Shown here: positions 1 through 9,157 of the stretch, piece after piece
How the letters are laid out: each line of letters starts with the position of its first letter
Position numbering within the stretch: the first letter of the stretch is position 1
Assembly (NCBI GenBank): GCA_964595485.1
Contig: CAZQQN010000005.1
Coordinates: 32,080 to 96,079 of the forward strand
DNA length: 64,000 bases
Direction of reading: 5' to 3'
From: CAZQQN01 sp964595485
Lineage (GTDB): Bacteria > Bacteroidota > Bacteroidia > CAILMK01 > CAYYUA01
Notes under the pieces: model-generated
What the model was told of the DNA's origin: nothing
Seen by the model: only the letters and a program-made list of their open reading frames with translations
Databases searched by the model: none
Program-made: the position numbers and the translations under genes

Positions 1-216
1 AACCTGGAGGTTATTGATTTGAGGTGTTTCAAAGGGAATCTTTACTCCTAGTTGTCTCAAAAAAGGCCCAACTTCATTGGAGACATATTCTCCACAAACT
101 TTATGCTTTGGGAAATTTCCTTTTTCCAGGACTGTAACTGACCATCCATAGCTGGCTAAAAGGATTGCATTGCCTAAACCGGCTAAGCCGCCCCCAATGA
201 TAATCACATCCCGCAT
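1..216 (-). CDS. FAD/NAD(P)-dependent oxidoreductase, N-terminal part (runs off the window)
   Basis: Reading leftward from an ATG at 214-216, 72 codons stay open to the window edge. The N-terminus is a beta strand followed by a dinucleotide-binding loop (IIGGGLAGLG, about residues 5-14), and an acidic residue ends the second strand (VLEKG). A CGEYVS stretch near residue 45 is typical of the geranylgeranyl-reductase/flavin monooxygenase group. The substrate cannot be told from this fragment. The family assignment is fairly safe; the exact function is unknown. Confidence 0.75.
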   Translation of the reverse strand, partial: MRDVIIIGGGLAGLGNAILLASYGWSVTVLEKGNFPKHKVCGEYVSNEVGPFLRQLGVKIPFETPQINNLQV

Positions 217-304
217 AAAGGTTCTTGTTTAAAGAGAAAAAAGTTGTTCTTAACTGATTTATTTAACATTTTGTAACTTAGTAAGTTGATAAAATCAATT
301 AGTT

Positions 305-583
305 ATGGAAGAAGGTGTAATATATCATGACCAAGATAACCAAAAATTTTTCATAAGGATCAATGGCAATGAAGGGCAATTGAAATATACCAAAGAAGGC
401 GAATTACTCGATTTTTATTATACTTATGTCCCTGAGGAGTTTAGGGGTAAAGGTGTTGCCAGTAAAATCGTGGAAAGTGCTCTTACATTCGCCTGGAACA
501 GCGGTTTTAGGGTAAGACCAACTTGTCCTTTTGTATCCGACTATATTAAAAACCATGAGCAATACCTTGACTTGGTCGAATAA
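305..583 (+). CDS. small GNAT-like N-acetyltransferase (YjdJ type)
   Basis: This 92-residue protein matches the short GNAT class. The acetyl-CoA pyrophosphate loop is visible as RGKGVA around residue 47, after the strand FYYTYVPEEF. The C-terminal PTCPFVSDYI segment is typical of this small family. The members I know lack an assigned substrate, so acetyl transfer is inferred from the fold. It runs opposite to the oxidoreductase on its left and converges with the Smr gene on its right, with only 9 bases between stop codons. Confidence 0.8.
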   Translation: MEEGVIYHDQDNQKFFIRINGNEGQLKYTKEGELLDFYYTYVPEEFRGKGVASKIVESALTFAWNSGFRVRPTCPFVSDYIKNHEQYLDLVE

Positions 584-592
584 TGGTAACCC

Positions 593-853
593 TCACTTGT
601 GCTTAAACCATATAAATATTCTTCCGTTATTTTTGGCATCTTTGTCAATCCTGTCGTATAGTTGCTTAATGTGCTTCTGATCCAGGAATTTAAGCACCCG
701 TTTTTTTAGTTGTCCACTGCCTTTGCCATGAATGATCTCAACGATCTTAGCTTTTTCATCCAAAGCTTGTTGAATGGTATCGTTCAATGCGTTATCAATG
801 GCTTCGCTTTTATTGTAAATAGGGTGCAGGTCCAGTTTGACTTTACTCGCCAT
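593..853 (-). CDS. Smr-domain protein (stand-alone small MutS-related domain)
   Basis: The 86 residues are essentially one Smr domain. The family's DLH motif is at residues 8-10 (LDLHPI), and the central loop HGKGSGQLKKRV is at about residues 43-54. Smr domains are nucleic-acid endonucleases, fused to MutS2 or free-standing as here. No MutS2 part is present. The target is unknown. The gene lies downstream of dnaK on the same strand, but a strong terminator between them argues for independent transcription. Confidence 0.8.
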   Translation of the reverse strand: MASKVKLDLHPIYNKSEAIDNALNDTIQQALDEKAKIVEIIHGKGSGQLKKRVLKFLDQKHIKQLYDRIDKDAKNNGRIFIWFKHK

Positions 854-943
854 TGCCTAAGCGTTTCATTGAAATGAAATTTAAAATCATTATAAGTTTC
901 TGCCAAAAGGGTTGATTGCATGTTAATCTCCTAGGACTTCATC

Positions 944-978
944 CAAAAAAAAGGCCGGTAACACAATGGTTACCGGCC
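944..978 (-). terminator. Rho-independent terminator of dnaK
   Basis: A perfect 10-bp stem (GGCCGGTAAC at 953-962 pairing with 969-978) has a 6-base loop. Read leftward it is followed by eight Ts (A-run at 944-952 on the plus strand). It begins 33 bases after the dnaK stop codon. Confidence 0.9.
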
Positions 979-1010
979 CTTTCAAGTGATCCCTGAATTT
1001 TGATCAGCTA

Positions 1011-2951
1011 TTACTCATCTTTCTTTTTGTCATTCTCATTGACTTCCTCGTAGTCAACATCTTCTACATTTTCATCGCCTCCTTGTTGCTCTCCCTGTTG
1101 TTCTTCGCCACCGGAAGCTTGTTCTTCACCGCCTTGAGCACCTGCTTCTTGCTGTGCTTGATACATATCCTGAGAAGCGGCTTGCCAAGCTTCATTCAAC
1201 TCATTGGTTGCAGAGTCGATGGTCTCGAGGTCTTCATTTTTATGAGCCTCGCGAAGCTTTTCTAAGGCATCCTGAATAGTCTTCTTCTTGTCTTCAGGTA
1301 TCTTGTCACCGTATTCATTCAATTGTTTGTCAGTAGAGAAGATCAAGTTGTCAGCATTGTTAAGCTTTTCAACCTTTTCCTTTTCCTGACGATCTCTTTC
1401 CTCATTTTCTTCGGCCTCTTTCTTCATTTTTTCGATTTCCTCTTCACTCAAGCCAGAAGAAGCTTCAATTCGGATGCTTTGCTCTTTACCGGTTGCTTTG
1501 TCCTGAGCACTTACGTTAAGGATACCGTTGGCATCAAGGTCGAAGGTGACTTCAATCTGTGGTGTTCCCCTTGGAGCGGGAGGAATACCGTCAAGGATAA
1601 AGTTGCCGATAGCCTTGTTATCTTTGGCCATGGGTCGTTCACCTTGCAATACCTTAATTTCTACTGAAGTTTGGTTATCAGCAGCGGTTGAGAAAGTTTC
1701 GGTTTTCTTGGTTGGTATGGTGGTATTTGCTTCTATCAACTTAGTCATAACGCCACCCATAGTCTCGATGCCTAAGCTTAATGGCGTGACATCCAATAAG
1801 AGAACGTCCTTAACGTCACCAGCCAATACACCGCCTTGAATAGCTGCTCCAAGCGCTACAACTTCATCAGGGTTAACTCCTTTATTGGGATCTTTCCCAA
1901 AGAATTCCTTGACTTTTTCCTGAACCTTCGGAATCCTGGTAGAGCCCCCTACCAATATTACTTGGTCTATGTCTCCGGGCTTCTTACCGGCTTGTTCTAC
2001 AGCCTGACGGGTTGGGCCCATTGCCCTTTCAACGAGGTTATCGATGAGTTGCTCGAATTTGGATTTTGTTAACTTAGTGACGAGGTGCTTAGGCACATTG
2101 TCGATGGATGTGATATAAGGCAGGTTGATCTCACTTTCATTGGCTGAGGAAAGTTCGACCTTTGTTTTCTCAGCGGTTTCTTTCAAACGCTGAAGTGCCA
2201 TGTTGTCTTCGCGCAGGTCTACGTTATTTTCCTGTTTGAATTCTTCGGCCAACCAATCAATGATAACGCGGTCAAAATCATCACCGCCTAAATGGGTATC
2301 GCCATTGGTTGCTTTGACTTCAAATACCCCATCGCCTAATTCAAGAATGGAAATATCGAATGTCCCACCACCAAGGTCAAATACAGCAATGGTTTGGTCT
2401 TCTTCTTTTTTATCAAGGCCATAAGCAATTGAAGCAGCTGTTGGTTCATTAATGATACGCTTAACTTCTAAACCGGCAATTTGACCTGCTTCTTTTGTTG
2501 CTTGCCTTTGGGAATCATCGAAGTAAGCTGGTACAGTAATGACAGCTTCTTTTACTTCCTCTCCAAGATAGTCCTCAGCAGTTTTCTTCATCTTTTGAAC
2601 TACCATTGCTGAAAGTTCCTGTGGCGTGTATTCCTTATCCCCTATGTTAACCCTAACAGTATCATTTTTTCCTTTCTGAAGCGGGTAAGAAAATTGCTTA
2701 AGTTCTTCTGTTACTTCGTCATATTTCCTACCCATGAAACGCTTAATGGAAGTAATAGTACGATCAGGGTTAATAATAGCCTGCCGCTTAGCCGGATCGC
2801 CTACTTTCATTTCACCATTCTCCATGAAGGCTATAACGGAGGGGGTTGTTCTTTTTCCTTCACTATTCTGTATAACGGAGGGTTGGCTTCCTTCCATTAC
2901 CGATACACAAGAGTTTGTTGTACCTAAGTCAATTCCGATAATTTTACTCAT
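1011..2951 (-). CDS. dnaK: molecular chaperone DnaK (Hsp70)
   Basis: The protein is 646 residues, a normal bacterial DnaK length. The N-terminal ATPase domain shows IGIDLGTTNSC (residues 5-15), INEPTAASIAYG (about 166-177) and GGGTFD (about 193-198). The interdomain linker DVLLLDVTPLSLG lies near residue 385, followed by the substrate-binding domain and a helical lid. The tail after about residue 600 is rich in Gln, Gly and Glu and ends in an acidic/lysine stretch. It is a cytosolic ATP-driven folding chaperone working with DnaJ and GrpE; neither partner gene is in the window. It is flanked by its own terminator, so it is probably monocistronic. I saw no clear TANNTTTG box upstream, so promoter control is unresolved. 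Confidence 0.98.
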   Translation of the reverse strand: MSKIIGIDLGTTNSCVSVMEGSQPSVIQNSEGKRTTPSVIAFMENGEMKVGDPAKRQAIINPDRTITSIKRFMGRKYDEVTEELKQFSYPLQKGKNDTVRVNIGDKEYTPQELSAMVVQKMKKTAEDYLGEEVKEAVITVPAYFDDSQRQATKEAGQIAGLEVKRIINEPTAASIAYGLDKKEEDQTIAVFDLGGGTFDISILELGDGVFEVKATNGDTHLGGDDFDRVIIDWLAEEFKQENNVDLREDNMALQRLKETAEKTKVELSSANESEINLPYITSIDNVPKHLVTKLTKSKFEQLIDNLVERAMGPTRQAVEQAGKKPGDIDQVILVGGSTRIPKVQEKVKEFFGKDPNKGVNPDEVVALGAAIQGGVLAGDVKDVLLLDVTPLSLGIETMGGVMTKLIEANTTIPTKKTETFSTAADNQTSVEIKVLQGERPMAKDNKAIGNFILDGIPPAPRGTPQIEVTFDLDANGILNVSAQDKATGKEQSIRIEASSGLSEEEIEKMKKEAEENEERDRQEKEKVEKLNNADNLIFSTDKQLNEYGDKIPEDKKKTIQDALEKLREAHKNEDLETIDSATNELNEAWQAASQDMYQAQQEAGAQGGEEQASGGEEQQGEQQGGDENVEDVDYEEVNENDKKKDE

Positions 2952-3090
2952 ACCTATCGTCTATTTTTTGATTTCCTAATACTATTTCTCTTCCTTTAGG
3001 TACAATGGCAATGCCAAAAAAACCTGCCCCTCAAAATCTGTCAAAAATGATTACTCATAGGCAGTTTATGACAAAAAGACAGGCTATCGG

Positions 3091-4095
3091 TTAGTAGGTA
3101 AAGCGCAGGTTAGGCATGTTGCTTAGTGAATCTTTGGTTCCTGAACTTAGCTGAACATCGAAGACTTCTTTGCGGCGGGAGGAAAACAAGCCGCGCCCAT
3201 TATTAATATTCGAGAATTTAGGTTTCCTCTGTACAATGCTTATGGATGGTTCATTGACTTCGATGTAATTAAATAAATTCTCGCCTCCTCCGGTAATTAC
3301 CAGTTTGGTCTCCATTGCTGAAAAAGGCCTTTGAATGTTTTTCTCAGTTGAGAACTTGTCTATCATGAACTCGAAAAATCCTTTTGGATCCAATTCGTAT
3401 TCAAAACTTTTCGATGAATTACCTTCAGTACTCTTTTTTGGAAAAAATGGCCACTTAACAGTATCTTTTGTTCGGTTACCATTCTGGTCTACTTCTTCCA
3501 GATAAAAATTTAGCTGGAATTTGTAGAAATAAGCATTTTGGCCTGTGCTGCCGTCAAAAAATACTTCACTACCATTGATATTTTCTTTGAAGCTTAATGT
3601 ATTTGAACGACCCCGTAAAGGATTATTGAGATTAATATCCCCTACAAGAGCTGTTTTAGCTGAAACAGTTTTCCCACTTTTTAGCCGGTCAATGACAATC
3701 CGGTAATTGTAATCTTTATCCAGGTCCATTTGACCTTGGTAAATAACAATTTCTGGGTTTGGGAATAAGCCTTCTCCCTTGGTTTGCAAGGGGGTTTCCC
3801 TTAACCTAACTTCTTCTCTGGCCCGGTTCTTATCCATTTCCTGGAGCCTAACCCTTATTGACTTGTTATGGTAGATGGAGTCGGGTTCATTCTTGGCAAT
3901 ATTCCGTGCACTTCTATTTTTATTCAGAAATGCTTTGTTTACTTTAATCTGGTGGATGGTATCGCCTTTATCCAACAAGCCGTAAACGATAGTAATTTCC
4001 TCATGAGGCGCATTGACATCAACCGTATTGTCACAGCTTGAAATGATGCCCCAAAAAAGGACAAAAAAGGCGCAATAAGCAAGATTTTTCTTCAT
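3091..4095 (-). CDS. putative lipoprotein, DUF4249-like
   Basis: From the ATG at 4095 the protein is 334 residues. It starts MKKN, has a hydrophobic segment and a lipobox (IISSC), so it should be lipid-anchored. The mature part begins with a strand-rich segment (EITIVYGLL) that resembles DUF4249-type Bacteroidota lipoproteins. An earlier in-frame ATG exists at 4119, but a TANNTTTG box covers 4117-4124, so the transcript should start inside that longer frame and exclude it. Function is unknown. It lies between dnaK and panB and is divergent from panB. Confidence 0.7.
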   Translation of the reverse strand: MKKNLAYCAFFVLFWGIISSCDNTVDVNAPHEEITIVYGLLDKGDTIHQIKVNKAFLNKNRSARNIAKNEPDSIYHNKSIRVRLQEMDKNRAREEVRLRETPLQTKGEGLFPNPEIVIYQGQMDLDKDYNYRIVIDRLKSGKTVSAKTALVGDINLNNPLRGRSNTLSFKENINGSEVFFDGSTGQNAYFYKFQLNFYLEEVDQNGNRTKDTVKWPFFPKKSTEGNSSKSFEYELDPKGFFEFMIDKFSTEKNIQRPFSAMETKLVITGGGENLFNYIEVNEPSISIVQRKPKFSNINNGRGLFSSRRKEVFDVQLSSGTKDSLSNMPNLRFTY

Positions 4096-4116
4096 AGCCA
4101 TGCCTTTGATAAGCCA

Positions 4117-4124
4117 CAAAACTA
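4117..4124 (-). promoter_or_regulatory. Bacteroidota -7 promoter element
   Basis: Reads TAGTTTTG on the minus strand, a perfect TANNTTTG match, 22 bases before the chosen ATG of the lipoprotein gene. No convincing -33 TTTG was found at standard spacing. Confidence 0.5.
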
Positions 4125-4342
4125 AAAAATGTTCATTAGCAATTCTTTTATCTCCCTAAATTACCAATATGCAACCCCGAAGTAACCGGAAAATGGCAAA
4201 AAAATTTCGAATGGCTATGCTTTATAAGGGTTTTTAAAGCAACGTTTGAAATTTTTATTGTTTTACGCCCATTTTGTTTTTTTCGGGATAGGCTTCAAAC
4301 GCTAAAAATATCTTAAATTCAACCGCTCAAAACAGCTAAACT

Positions 4343-5161
4343 ATGGCAAAGCAAAAAGGGGATTACAAAAAGATCACCACGAATGTGCTGCAGGAAATGT
4401 ATCACAACAGTGAGCCGATTTCCATGCTAACCGCCTATGATTATTCTTTTTCAAGGATATTGGATAAGGCAGGCATTGATATTATTTTAGTGGGAGACTC
4501 TGCATCCAATGTTATGGCTGGTAACAACACTACTTTACCCATCACCCTTGATCAGATGATTTACCATGCCTCCTCCGTGGTGAATGGTCGCGACCGAGCC
4601 TTGATAGTGGTAGACCTGCCATTTGGCTCTTACCAGGGTAGTAGTCGTGTCGCTTTGGAGTCTTCTATTCGAATCATGAAAGAATCGGGGGGGCATGCAG
4701 TTAAGATAGAAGGTGGAGAGGAAATACGCGAGTCCCTCGACCGGATAATTTCAGCCGGCATACCGGTGATGGGGCATTTAGGGCTTACACCGCAGTCTAT
4801 TTACAAATTTGGTACTTTTTCAGTAAGGGCAACAGAACAAGAAGAAGCCCAGAAAGTACTCAAGGATGCTAAAATTCTGGAAGAAGCAGGTTGTTTTGCC
4901 ATTGTCCTCGAAAAAATCCCTGCTAAACTTGCCAAACAGGTGACTGAATCCATTAACATACCGACTATCGGTATTGGGGCCGGCCCGGATGTCAGTGGCC
5001 AGGTCCTGGTTTTACATGATATGCTTGGCTTAAGTAAAGATTTCAATCCTCGTTTTCTCCGCAGGTATATGGATCTATATGATGAAATAACAGGAGCGGT
5101 TCAGCACTACATTGAAGATATAAAGAATGGTGATTTTCCGAGCGATAAGGAATCTTACTAA
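4343..5161 (+). CDS. panB: 3-methyl-2-oxobutanoate hydroxymethyltransferase
   Basis: This enzyme transfers a hydroxymethyl group from 5,10-methylene-THF to alpha-ketoisovalerate, giving ketopantoate, the first committed step of pantothenate and CoA synthesis. The 272-residue protein has the usual length and TIM-barrel motifs: the metal-binding VGDS (about residues 47-50), VVDLPFGSYQ (about 88-97), KIEGGEE (about 119-125) and IGIGAG (about 212-217). The family's catalytic Glu lies in the VLEKIP segment. No other pan gene is adjacent. It stands alone, divergent from the lipoprotein gene. Confidence 0.96.
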   Translation: MAKQKGDYKKITTNVLQEMYHNSEPISMLTAYDYSFSRILDKAGIDIILVGDSASNVMAGNNTTLPITLDQMIYHASSVVNGRDRALIVVDLPFGSYQGSSRVALESSIRIMKESGGHAVKIEGGEEIRESLDRIISAGIPVMGHLGLTPQSIYKFGTFSVRATEQEEAQKVLKDAKILEEAGCFAIVLEKIPAKLAKQVTESINIPTIGIGAGPDVSGQVLVLHDMLGLSKDFNPRFLRRYMDLYDEITGAVQHYIEDIKNGDFPSDKESY

Positions 5162-5429
5162 ACAGCTGGAGGGAGATTTCACCATTAATTTTTTGAAATA
5201 CTTTAGATAAACTTAACGGTTAATGAGTTTTAGGTTCTCTTAAATTAAAACTCATGTCATCTTTTATTTCCCCTTTATAATCAAAGGAAAGAAAGCTTAT
5301 TAGAATCCTTTCAAAGTAAAGTTGGAAATCTTAAGTAACGGAATGACGGTTGGACCATTAAATGAGTAGTAAAGCTCCTGTTTTTTGCAAATGGAGGGTT
5401 ATTAAATCCGTGGTTAAGCTGTTACAAAA

Positions 5430-7868
5430 CTACAGGTTTTCGAATTGGCCTAATCCAAACCCTATACGAAATCCCCTGCTTTTGAAAGCTTTCCCGGAAT
5501 ACCCATGGAAAAAACTCACCTTTATCAAATCTGAGCCCATTAAATTCAAAATATTGGATAAGCCTACACCCCATTCCCAATACATAGGCTGATCCTTTCT
5601 GTACAGTAAGTTGCCTTCTGCCACTACTTCCCACTGCCATTGTTTTATCCAGGGGAGTTTATTCCACAAGAACCCATTAAATTGGTGGGTGATATGCCCT
5701 TCTGCGAATGGTTCGGTAGTGCTACCTTCGTAATAGTCCAATAATTGAAAGCCGGTTTTGTTATAATTGTAATAGGTAATCTCTTGGCCGTTGAAGTGGC
5801 GATAATCCATAAAGGGCGTTCGGTTTTTGCTGGTAAATAGCCCACCAGTACCCTTAAAATTCAGGCGGCCCAATAATTGAAAGTCGATATCACCATTGAT
5901 TCCCAAAGTGGCCATGCCGTAATTCGCATCGCTACCGGCTATGCCGGGAACAGCTTTTTTAAAGCCAATTTGAAAAGTTGGCCAATCGGTGCCCAGGTTA
6001 CGTTTTTCCCCTTCTACGGTCATGTATTGCATACCCGGCTTTATGGTAAGCTTAGCATCCAAGATAAAGGCCTTATGGGGCTCAAAATTTTTTATATTTT
6101 CAAAATAAGGATGATCGGGCTTGTTAGGTGTGAATTGTTCTTCTTCCGATAGGGTAAAATCTGTATTATTCTGAAGGGGGTCTCGTTTAGCCCACCTTAA
6201 ATTGAAAGATGGGAACAAACCATTCCCAATTTCTTCCGAAAAGCCGATTTCTGCGTAGGTAGATTCGTAGATCTTCATGTAATTAGCACCGGAAAGTAAA
6301 GTATAACTTGTATTCCAGGCCCTGCTTATAGGTTTATTGGGATTAAATTGTCTTATTGTTCTACCTGCTTTTAATTGCCAAGGATTTCTGTGTAAAGACA
6401 AGCCTCCATTTAAGTGGTTATTGGCAAACCCATATCTTACAAAAGGGGAGATACTAAGATCAGGCTTTTCCTCATAAGTTTTTTTAAAGGTTCCTTGAAT
6501 TTTCGGTACCCATCCTTCAATGGTGTTGTACCTAAGTAAGGATATTAAAATAGGGGAAATGGAAAACCTGTAATTAGCGGTTCGTTTGCGGTGATTATAG
6601 CCGGAGTAGACAATATCTCCCACAGATGGTTGATTGTAAATGCTGTCGACAGAGTCTATGTAAGTCTTTGAATTTCTTACTTTCTCTAAGCTATCCTTTA
6701 TTCTGAAATCTGCCTGCTCGTCTGGTTTTAATTTTACCGGTCTCAAAGTATCCCAATAGTTTTCATCACGGCCCGAAGCTTCTTCCGTGATCTTTACCAA
6801 TTCATTATCGAAATAATCATCACCCAGGTCTGGAGATATGTCGTATTCTGAAAAGTGGGAAATGGCATTCAACGTAAGATTCATGCCTACTAAATTTCCC
6901 AGCACCCGGAAATTCTGATTGTACAGGCGCCATACGCTATCTGTAACAGGCACATAGGTCTGCTTGATGCGAAATGAATCAAATTGTCGAAGGCCATTGG
7001 CCTTTTCGATAGAAAGGTTGACCCCTTTTATACGCCAGGTTTTGTTAACAATGTTCATATATCCTTCAAAAACCGGGTCAGATTCTCTTTTGGGGATTAC
7101 CTTTATTCGGTGTATCCGCTTTTTGTTTTCGCGGAAAGTTCCTTCCCACTTGTAATCATAGAAAAACAAAGCATTGTTTGCTATGGGACTAACGATTGGG
7201 CGTTTACTGCTGCCACCCAAGTCGATCAAGTTCTCATAAAACGAAACAGGTTCATTGAAGGCGAAATTAAAGCTGAACGCAACCTGGTTACCACTAACCC
7301 TTGATGATATCATTTCTTCTTTAAACTCACCCGGATGTTGATAATAGAGGTTAGAAAGTGACTCGGACAGATAGATGTAGCCTTTAGGCAGATCCGAGGA
7401 ATCCAGCAACATTTCACTTGTAAGGGTATCTGTTTTCATTTTGGCTTTCGAATACACCTTACATTGGTATTGCTTTACTTCCTTCCTGAAGGCTGGTTTG
7501 CGATCGATGGCGTTTCTAACAATACGGTAAGCAGGGTCTTCCCCGGTTACGGTAACGGTTTCCATATTGTAAGCCTGCTTCTCAAGGGTAACGTTTAACT
7601 TAACAGGCTCCTCTTTCACACTGACCTGCTTTATTTTGCTTTTGTACCCTGTGTAGCGAAATACTACCTGGTAATCACCTGGTTTTAATTCAAGCTCATA
7701 TTTTCCATCGATGTTGGTGGTCGTTCCTTTAGTCGTTCCTTTGATGATGATATTCGCGTAGGGAAGGGGTTTGCCATTATTGTTAGTCACTGTGCCGAAG
7801 ATTGAAATGGCTTGGGTAATAGTGGGTATAAACCAGGAGCAAAAAATCAGCACTGATTTTTTAACCAT
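5430..7868 (-). CDS. DUF5686 outer-membrane protein with carboxypeptidase-regulatory N-domain
   Basis: The 812-residue protein starts with a signal peptide (about residues 1-19), then an Ig-like carboxypeptidase-regulatory domain (about 20-105; IFGTVTNNNGKPL and a GKYEL strand), as seen at the front of many Bacteroidota outer-membrane proteins. The rest is strand-rich with many aromatic residues, fitting the DUF5686 barrel, and ends in a strand finishing in Leu (GQFENL). It has no TonB-receptor plug. The role is unknown; surface location is inferred. It is a single gene converging on panB. Confidence 0.85.
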   Translation of the reverse strand: MVKKSVLIFCSWFIPTITQAISIFGTVTNNNGKPLPYANIIIKGTTKGTTTNIDGKYELELKPGDYQVVFRYTGYKSKIKQVSVKEEPVKLNVTLEKQAYNMETVTVTGEDPAYRIVRNAIDRKPAFRKEVKQYQCKVYSKAKMKTDTLTSEMLLDSSDLPKGYIYLSESLSNLYYQHPGEFKEEMISSRVSGNQVAFSFNFAFNEPVSFYENLIDLGGSSKRPIVSPIANNALFFYDYKWEGTFRENKKRIHRIKVIPKRESDPVFEGYMNIVNKTWRIKGVNLSIEKANGLRQFDSFRIKQTYVPVTDSVWRLYNQNFRVLGNLVGMNLTLNAISHFSEYDISPDLGDDYFDNELVKITEEASGRDENYWDTLRPVKLKPDEQADFRIKDSLEKVRNSKTYIDSVDSIYNQPSVGDIVYSGYNHRKRTANYRFSISPILISLLRYNTIEGWVPKIQGTFKKTYEEKPDLSISPFVRYGFANNHLNGGLSLHRNPWQLKAGRTIRQFNPNKPISRAWNTSYTLLSGANYMKIYESTYAEIGFSEEIGNGLFPSFNLRWAKRDPLQNNTDFTLSEEEQFTPNKPDHPYFENIKNFEPHKAFILDAKLTIKPGMQYMTVEGEKRNLGTDWPTFQIGFKKAVPGIAGSDANYGMATLGINGDIDFQLLGRLNFKGTGGLFTSKNRTPFMDYRHFNGQEITYYNYNKTGFQLLDYYEGSTTEPFAEGHITHQFNGFLWNKLPWIKQWQWEVVAEGNLLYRKDQPMYWEWGVGLSNILNLMGSDLIKVSFFHGYSGKAFKSRGFRIGFGLGQFENL

Positions 7869-8114
7869 AGGATTGATACGCTTTCTTTAAAGGTTAATAG
7901 CAGACAGATACCAATACAATGAAAATAGATTCAAATGAAGTTGAAGAATGGTGTCGATTATTGAATCATAAGCTTTTTAGCATAACGCTTATAAGAGCTA
8001 AATATTTCTCTTTTTGAAATGCTTTAATACTTGATTCGCAATAAACATTGGCTTTCAAGGTATTAGATCCCATCACAAACAAATCCATTCCATAGGTAGA
8101 ATGATACCTAACAA

Positions 8115-8864
8115 TCATTCATCCTTTGGCGGATGGTTATGGCGATAATGCTCATGATCAGGCCCTCTCCCGTGCTTATCTTTTTCACCTTTTTCTACAT
8201 TCTGTTGTTTAAGCTGAATATCCCCTTTCTTTTTTTGACCTTGTTCCTGTTGGTTTTTTGGTGGGTGGTCATGCTGGTAATGCGGATGATCGGGGCCTCT
8301 GCCAAATTTATCTTTTCCACTACTACCTGAACTTACGGGAGATGATTCTTGTGATTTTTGCTTGCGATTAAGGTCAATTTGCTTTTTGTTGCCAGGTTGA
8401 GCTGTTTGACCCTGGTTTTCATCTATTACTTCACCCGTAATGGTAACCTTATGAGGGCTATTTTGGGTATTGGCCACCAATGTTACAGATTGCTCAAAAG
8501 TCTTGGGTGACTTTCCTTTACTATCGTATTCCACATCTACATAGCCGGTTTCACCCGGTGGTACGGGGTCATCAGAATATTCCGGAACCGTACAGCCACA
8601 ACTAGCTGAGGCATCACTGATAACCAATGGTTCATCCCCTGTATTCTTAAAAATGAAACCTTTCACAACCTTCTGACCCTTCTGAATTTTTCCCAGGTCT
8701 TTGGTGGTTTCTTCAAATCTGAATTCTGCTGTTCCTTCCAGGTTTTTTGCTTTTTCCTGTTGATTATTGGTGCTGGCAACCTGACTATCCGATTTGTCAT
8801 TGTTGCATTTAGTAAAGAAAAAACTCAGAACAATCAGAATGGCGGTAATATTAAGATTTCTCAT
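8115..8864 (-). CDS. DUF1573 secreted protein with two C-terminal His-rich repeats
   Basis: The 249-residue protein has a signal-like N-terminus (to about residue 20), a DUF1573 Ig-like domain at about 48-150 (DLGKIQKGQKV, FKNTGDEPL, SCGCTVPEY) and a low-complexity Lys/Gln linker. It ends with two copies of a motif of about 20 residues centred on GRGPDH.HY..-(H/N)-HPPK, at about 183-203 and 228-248. The Cys after the signal is preceded by Lys, which is a poor lipobox, so lipid anchoring is doubtful. DUF1573 is widespread in Bacteroidota with no firm function. The His-rich tail could bind metal or protons, which is inference. Confidence 0.75.
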   Translation of the reverse strand: MRNLNITAILIVLSFFFTKCNNDKSDSQVASTNNQQEKAKNLEGTAEFRFEETTKDLGKIQKGQKVVKGFIFKNTGDEPLVISDASASCGCTVPEYSDDPVPPGETGYVDVEYDSKGKSPKTFEQSVTLVANTQNSPHKVTITGEVIDENQGQTAQPGNKKQIDLNRKQKSQESSPVSSGSSGKDKFGRGPDHPHYQHDHPPKNQQEQGQKKKGDIQLKQQNVEKGEKDKHGRGPDHEHYRHNHPPKDE

Positions 8865-9157
8865 AAAACGGGATTTTAACCTTTTTTCTAATTGCAGGAA
8901 ATATTGGCGAAAGGTACTTTTAAATCCTTAAGATTCAAAATCAGGCCAGGTAGGTATTAAATACTAGAGGTCCTTGCTGGAGGTCAATAAGAATACCCTC
9001 CCTAAACTGAAATTAGGTTGCAATGCAAATTTATTTTTAGATAACCCGGAATCAAACCTCAATGAAAAAGCTAACACGAAAAATTTTCTTTAAAGTTAAC
9101 CTAAATCACGAAAAGAAGTTGGTAAACAACCCTTTTGAAGTGTTTTAAGCAATCTAT

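Noticed and set aside
1083..2979. Several open frames on the plus strand opposite dnaK
   Set aside because: They lie entirely inside a highly conserved gene on the other strand, lack family motifs and start signals, and have codon patterns explained by the dnaK reading frame.
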